NCBI GenBank assembly: GCA_964650085.1
Contig: CAZYSE010000019.1
Span: 1-17,470, forward strand
Origin: KLAP211 sp964650085
GTDB taxonomy: Bacteria; Patescibacteriota; Dojkabacteria; J137
Length of the DNA: 17,470 bases
Direction: 5' to 3'
The notes beneath the pieces were generated by a model. The model saw only the letters and a list, made by a program, of their open reading frames with translations. It ran no database searches and was not told where the DNA came from. The translations under genes and the position numbers were made by a program. Every line of letters begins with the position of its first letter. Position 1 is the first letter of the stretch. This document shows positions 13,995 to 17,470 of the stretch, piece after piece.

Positions 13995-15773
13995 ATGAAT
14001 CAGACGCCAACCAACAAAAATATAAGAGGTTTAAGCTCTTTGCTTGACGCCTTGTTGGTAAAAAACCGAATCAATCAAGATGATTATAACCTTATCAAGC
14101 TTGAATCTGTAAACAAATCAGTTTCTTCAGACCAGATACTAAAAGACAAGGCTATTGTTACATCAGATGAGATCGCAAAGCTCTACTCAGAGATGAAGGG
14201 TATTGGGTTTATCGATCTTTCGTCAATTGCTATTAATATTGAAACATTACACAAACTCGAAAAAGACGCAGCTAAAAATTCTATGGCAATTGTCTTCGAG
14301 GAATTGCCTACTAGATTCAAGGTGGCTATGCGTGATCCCTTAGACTTGCAGAGAATTAAGTATCTAGAGGCAATTCTTGGTAAAAAAATCGAAGTTTACT
14401 ACGCATCTGAAGATGACATCAACTCCATAATAGAATCTAAATACGGTGCACAAATTACTAAAGATGTAGATGAAGCGTTAGAACAAGTAAGTGGCGATAA
14501 GCTACTTGATATTAATGCGTTACAAGAAAACGAGATTACGAGTGATCCACAAAATGCCCCAATTATAAGGATTGTAAACATGATTTTAGACTATGGAATA
14601 AAAAACAAAGCATCAGATGTACACATCGAATCCAGAGAAGCAAAAGTAACAGTAAGGTTTAGAATAAGAGGTATTTTAAGTGAAAAGCTTACAATTCCTA
14701 AAAAGCTATTGCCTGCTGTGGTTTCTAGAATCAAAATTCTTTCAAATTTAAAAATAGATGAACACAGAGTTCCACAAGACGGTAGATTCCAAGTCAAATT
14801 AGGAGATCTTATAGTTGATATTAGAGTTTCAATAATGCCTAATATCTATGGAGAGAAAATCGTTATGAGACTTCTTTCTAAAACAGAAAGCGTTTTGAAG
14901 CTAGAAGAACTAGGTATGAGAGGAACCAACTACTCCAGAATGAAAGAAGCACTCAAAAAAACACAAGGAATTATTATCGTAAGTGGACCTACAGGTAGTG
15001 GAAAAACTCAAACGTTGGCAAGTTCTCTAAAAATTCTGAACACACCAGAAGTTAATATTATGACTTTAGAAGATCCTGTAGAAATTAGAATCGAGGGAGT
15101 TACTCAAGTACAAGTAAATCCAGAAGTTGGGTTAACTTTTGCCTCTGGTTTAAGATCATTCCTTAGACAAGACCCAGACATTATCATGGTTGGAGAAGTT
15201 CGAGACTCCGAAACAGCTGGCCTAGCAGTTCAATCTGCATTAGTTGGACGTTTGGTGTTAACCACTTTGCATACTAATAGTGCTGCAGGTTCATTTATAA
15301 GACTTTTGGATATGGGCATCGAGCCTTTCCTTCTCTCCTCTACAGTAGACCTTATTGTTGGGCAGAGACTTGTTAGAGTATTGTGTGATAACTGCAAAGA
15401 AACAGCAGAAGCTACACCAGAAGAAATGCAGGAACTGCATAACGAACTCGACATTTTAAATTCATTCGACATCTTCAATCCAGATCAAACTATAAAAGCG
15501 CACTTTGATAGAAGTTCATCTAAAGTAACTTTATACAAGCCACATGGCTGTCCAAAGTGTAACGATACAGGATATATGAGCCGAACAGGTATTTTCGAAG
15601 CATTAAAAATGAGCGAAAGTATTGCTAGGGCAGTTGTTCAGAAAAAGACTATTAAGGAAATTCAAGATCTTGCAATTTCGGAGGGAATGATTACAATGGT
15701 TCAAGATGGGTATATTAAAGCATTAGAAGGAATTACTACTTTAGAAGAAGTTATAAGAGTTAAGAATGAATAA
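13995..15773 (+). CDS. pilB: Type IV pilus assembly ATPase PilB
   Basis: PilB is the cytoplasmic hexameric motor that drives pilus extension. The 592 residues have the GspE/PilB order: an N-terminal MshEN-like domain (about 1-150), an acidic linker, then the ATPase core. This includes SDVHIESR (208-214), the Walker A GPTGSGKT (331-338), the Asp box TLEDPVE (357-363), the Walker B DIIMVGE (395-401) and the His box TTLHTNSA (423-430). A zinc site is formed by C464, C467, C519 and C522 (CDNC and CPKC), which is typical of PilB and absent from PilT. VGR (417-419) stands where TGH is usual. A TAG lies immediately upstream in frame, so the ATG at 13995 is the first possible start. pilT overlaps the 3' end by 8 bases. 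Confidence 0.95.
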   Translation: MNQTPTNKNIRGLSSLLDALLVKNRINQDDYNLIKLESVNKSVSSDQILKDKAIVTSDEIAKLYSEMKGIGFIDLSSIAINIETLHKLEKDAAKNSMAIVFEELPTRFKVAMRDPLDLQRIKYLEAILGKKIEVYYASEDDINSIIESKYGAQITKDVDEALEQVSGDKLLDINALQENEITSDPQNAPIIRIVNMILDYGIKNKASDVHIESREAKVTVRFRIRGILSEKLTIPKKLLPAVVSRIKILSNLKIDEHRVPQDGRFQVKLGDLIVDIRVSIMPNIYGEKIVMRLLSKTESVLKLEELGMRGTNYSRMKEALKKTQGIIIVSGPTGSGKTQTLASSLKILNTPEVNIMTLEDPVEIRIEGVTQVQVNPEVGLTFASGLRSFLRQDPDIIMVGEVRDSETAGLAVQSALVGRLVLTTLHTNSAAGSFIRLLDMGIEPFLLSSTVDLIVGQRLVRVLCDNCKETAEATPEEMQELHNELDILNSFDIFNPDQTIKAHFDRSSSKVTLYKPHGCPKCNDTGYMSRTGIFEALKMSESIARAVVQKKTIKEIQDLAISEGMITMVQDGYIKALEGITTLEEVIRVKNE

Positions 15774-16899
15774 TCCTACACCCGATAATCAAAATATTAA
15801 AGAATACTCTGCTCCACTAACAGCTGCAGAGCCTCAGCAAAAAGCTTTAACTTTAGAAGACATTTTGCTTTTGGCTATACAAACACAAGCATCGGACGTA
15901 CACATTACTTCAAACTATAAACCAATATTAAGAATAAACGGAAGTTTACAGTCTCTCAAATATAGAGAAATGTATCCAGAAGAAGTTTTTAACTTTTGCA
16001 AACAGATTCTATCTAACAAAAAAGATATAGATTTCGACAACTTCTTTCAGATAGATACAACGTATGTAGTAAATGGAAGAAGATTTAGAATAAATGTCTT
16101 CAAACAGTCAGGAAATTATTCCATAGCAGCCAGAGTAATCTCAGAGCAAATCCCGCAACTTGAAGTTTTAGGTTTGCCACCAATCGTTAAGGAATTCGCT
16201 AAGTTTCCAAATGGACTTGTGCTTTTTACAGGACCAACAGGAAGTGGAAAGTCCACTACTATCGCATCTTTAATCAACTTAATAAACATAACAGAAGCAA
16301 AGCACGTTATCACTTTGGAAGATCCTATCGAATATATTTTCCCGAAGGGACAGTCTCTAATTGAACAAAGGGAATATTTAAGCGACTTCGATTCCTGGGA
16401 TAACGGACTGAAAGCGATTTTAAGACAGGATCCAAATATTGTTTTATTAGGAGAAATGAGAGACTCAGAAACTATTGAATCTGCTATTAGAATTGCAGAA
16501 ACAGGTCACTTAGTATTTGCTACTCTGCACACTAACAGTGCTGCGCAAAGTATAGATAGAATTGTGGACATTTTCCCAGGTGACAAGCAAGATCAGATTA
16601 AAGTTCAATTAGCTTCTGTATTACAGGCCATAGTTTCTCAGAAACTGGTTCAGACTATTCAAGGTAGTCGAAAGCTTGCTACAGAAATACTAATAGCCAA
16701 CTCAGCAGTTAGAAATACAATTAGAGAAAGCAAAGGGTATCAATTAGATAACGTTATTCAAACAAGCAACGATTTAGGTATGCAGAGCTTAGAGAAATCT
16801 CTTGCAAACCTAGTAAAGCAAGGTCATGTAACTATTGATGCAGCAAAGAGTAATGCAAACAGACCCGCGGATATCGATTCATTATTAAGTAGAGTTTAA
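15766..16899 (+). CDS. pilT: Type IV pilus retraction ATPase PilT
   Basis: PilT is the hexameric ATPase that disassembles and retracts type IV pili, powering twitching and DNA uptake. The 377 residues show a disordered N-terminal extension of about 25 residues, a PAS-like N-domain with QASDVHIT (41-48), the Walker A GPTGSGKS (156-163), the Asp box TLEDPIEY (183-190), the Walker B NIVLLGE (224-230), the His box TGHLVFATLHTNSA (246-259) and SIDRIVDIFP. The PilT-specific C-terminal motif AIRNLIRE appears as AVRNTIRE (314-321), followed by GMQSLEKSL (338-346). No zinc cysteines are present, which separates it from PilB. The start overlaps pilB by 8 bases and pilC overlaps its stop, so translation is coupled along the operon. 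Confidence 0.95.
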   Translation: MNNPTPDNQNIKEYSAPLTAAEPQQKALTLEDILLLAIQTQASDVHITSNYKPILRINGSLQSLKYREMYPEEVFNFCKQILSNKKDIDFDNFFQIDTTYVVNGRRFRINVFKQSGNYSIAARVISEQIPQLEVLGLPPIVKEFAKFPNGLVLFTGPTGSGKSTTIASLINLINITEAKHVITLEDPIEYIFPKGQSLIEQREYLSDFDSWDNGLKAILRQDPNIVLLGEMRDSETIESAIRIAETGHLVFATLHTNSAAQSIDRIVDIFPGDKQDQIKVQLASVLQAIVSQKLVQTIQGSRKLATEILIANSAVRNTIRESKGYQLDNVIQTSNDLGMQSLEKSLANLVKQGHVTIDAAKSNANRPADIDSLLSRV

Positions 16900-17470
16900 T
16901 GGCAGAATATAGGTACTTAGCACTCACAAGTGCAGGACAATCGGTTGAGGGTGTTAAAGCTGGAGATTCTGAGCAAGAAATCATTGAGTTTCTAAGATCT
17001 ACTGGATTAAATCCTGTATTGGTTGAAGAAAAACTTTCGTTTAATTTCACTAAAGCGCTAAATGTAGAAATTGGAGGTATTTCTTTAAATGAGAAGGTTA
17101 TCTTCACAAAGCAGCTTTCGACAATGATCGGAGCAGGGATTCCGATTGTACAGTCTCTGGATATTCTAGTTCAACAAACAGAAAAGGAATCTATCAAAGA
17201 AAAGTTTCAAAGAGTTTACAAATTTGTAGAAGCTGGAATGAGTCTTTCTGAATCATTTAGAAAAGAAGGAGGGCTACTAAACGAAATTCAGATTAACCTA
17301 ATGTCTGCAGGTGAAAAAAGTGGAAATCTTACAGAAATGATGCAAAAAATCTCTGAAGATTTAGAAAAATCAAAGAAGCTAAGAGGAAAAATTACGGGCG
17401 CATTGATCTACCCAGCAATAATCTTTGTAGTTATGGCTGGAGTAATGTTCGTTATGATTACTTTCATGGT
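16899..17470 (+). CDS. pilC: Type IV pilus platform protein PilC, cut by the right edge
   Basis: PilC (GspF family) is the inner-membrane platform on which PilB and PilT act. Its ATG shares one base with the pilT stop (TAATG). The 190 visible residues include the N-terminal segment with GQSVEGVKAG, the first T2SSF domain KVIFTKQLSTMIGAGIPIVQ (66-85) and SLDILVQQTE, MSLSESF, LNLMSAGE-like NLMSAGEKSGNL (133-144), and then LRGKITGALIYPAIIFVVMA (161-180), the start of the first membrane span. Full-length members have about 400 residues, so roughly half is beyond the window. Confidence 0.95.
   Translation, partial: MAEYRYLALTSAGQSVEGVKAGDSEQEIIEFLRSTGLNPVLVEEKLSFNFTKALNVEIGGISLNEKVIFTKQLSTMIGAGIPIVQSLDILVQQTEKESIKEKFQRVYKFVEAGMSLSESFRKEGGLLNEIQINLMSAGEKSGNLTEMMQKISEDLEKSKKLRGKITGALIYPAIIFVVMAGVMFVMITFM

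Noticed and set aside
1..17470. CRISPR arrays, tRNA genes, insertion sequences
   Set aside because: No regularly spaced short direct repeats, no cloverleaf-like sequence and no transposase were found on reading both strands.

Overview
This 17.5 kb window is AT-rich by eye and uses the standard bacterial code: TGA never appears inside a gene and is used once as a stop. It looks like a chromosomal piece of a candidate phyla radiation (Patescibacteria) bacterium. The reasons are a large secreted tail-fibre-like protein of a type common in that group, a compact type IV pilus operon, a pared-down clamp-loader delta-prime subunit without a P-loop, a gyrase A with a lineage-type insertion, and several proteins with no recognisable family. 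No phylum is assigned, and the group assignment itself is an inference.

Minus strand, right to left. holB (delta-prime, ATG at 13946) is followed by a four-helix membrane protein and a clear terminator at 12648-12671. A promoter with a perfect extended -10 then reads into an unrecognised 273-residue protein whose ATG sits at the predicted transcription start, so the message is probably leaderless. A GT-C type membrane glycosyltransferase follows, then an unrecognised 770-residue protein whose stop overlaps the start of an unrecognised 166-residue protein. gyrB and gyrA come next, 3 bases apart, and end in a strong terminator (3013-3063). The last minus-strand gene is a very large secreted repeat protein that starts with GTG at 2863 and runs off the left edge without a stop. 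It fills 1-2863, and the open frames on the plus strand there are shadows of it.

Plus strand, 13995 to the end. This is a type IV pilus motor operon: pilB (extension ATPase), pilT (retraction ATPase, 8-base overlap) and pilC (platform protein, overlapping pilT by one base and cut by the right edge). It diverges from holB across a short intergenic region where the plus-strand -10 lies on top of possible minus-strand -10 sequences.

Taken together, the window holds replication and topology genes (holB, gyrB, gyrA), cell-surface functions (pilus motor, tail-fibre-like protein, glycosyltransferase), and a set of unknown proteins. Two of these (770 and 273 residues) appear to share a winged-helix-like module. 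That pair, with the 166-residue partner next to the gyrase operon, is the best candidate for an undescribed system. Recognisable Shine-Dalgarno sequences are nearly absent, and at least two transcription units look leaderless. No tRNA, rRNA, CRISPR array or insertion sequence was seen.
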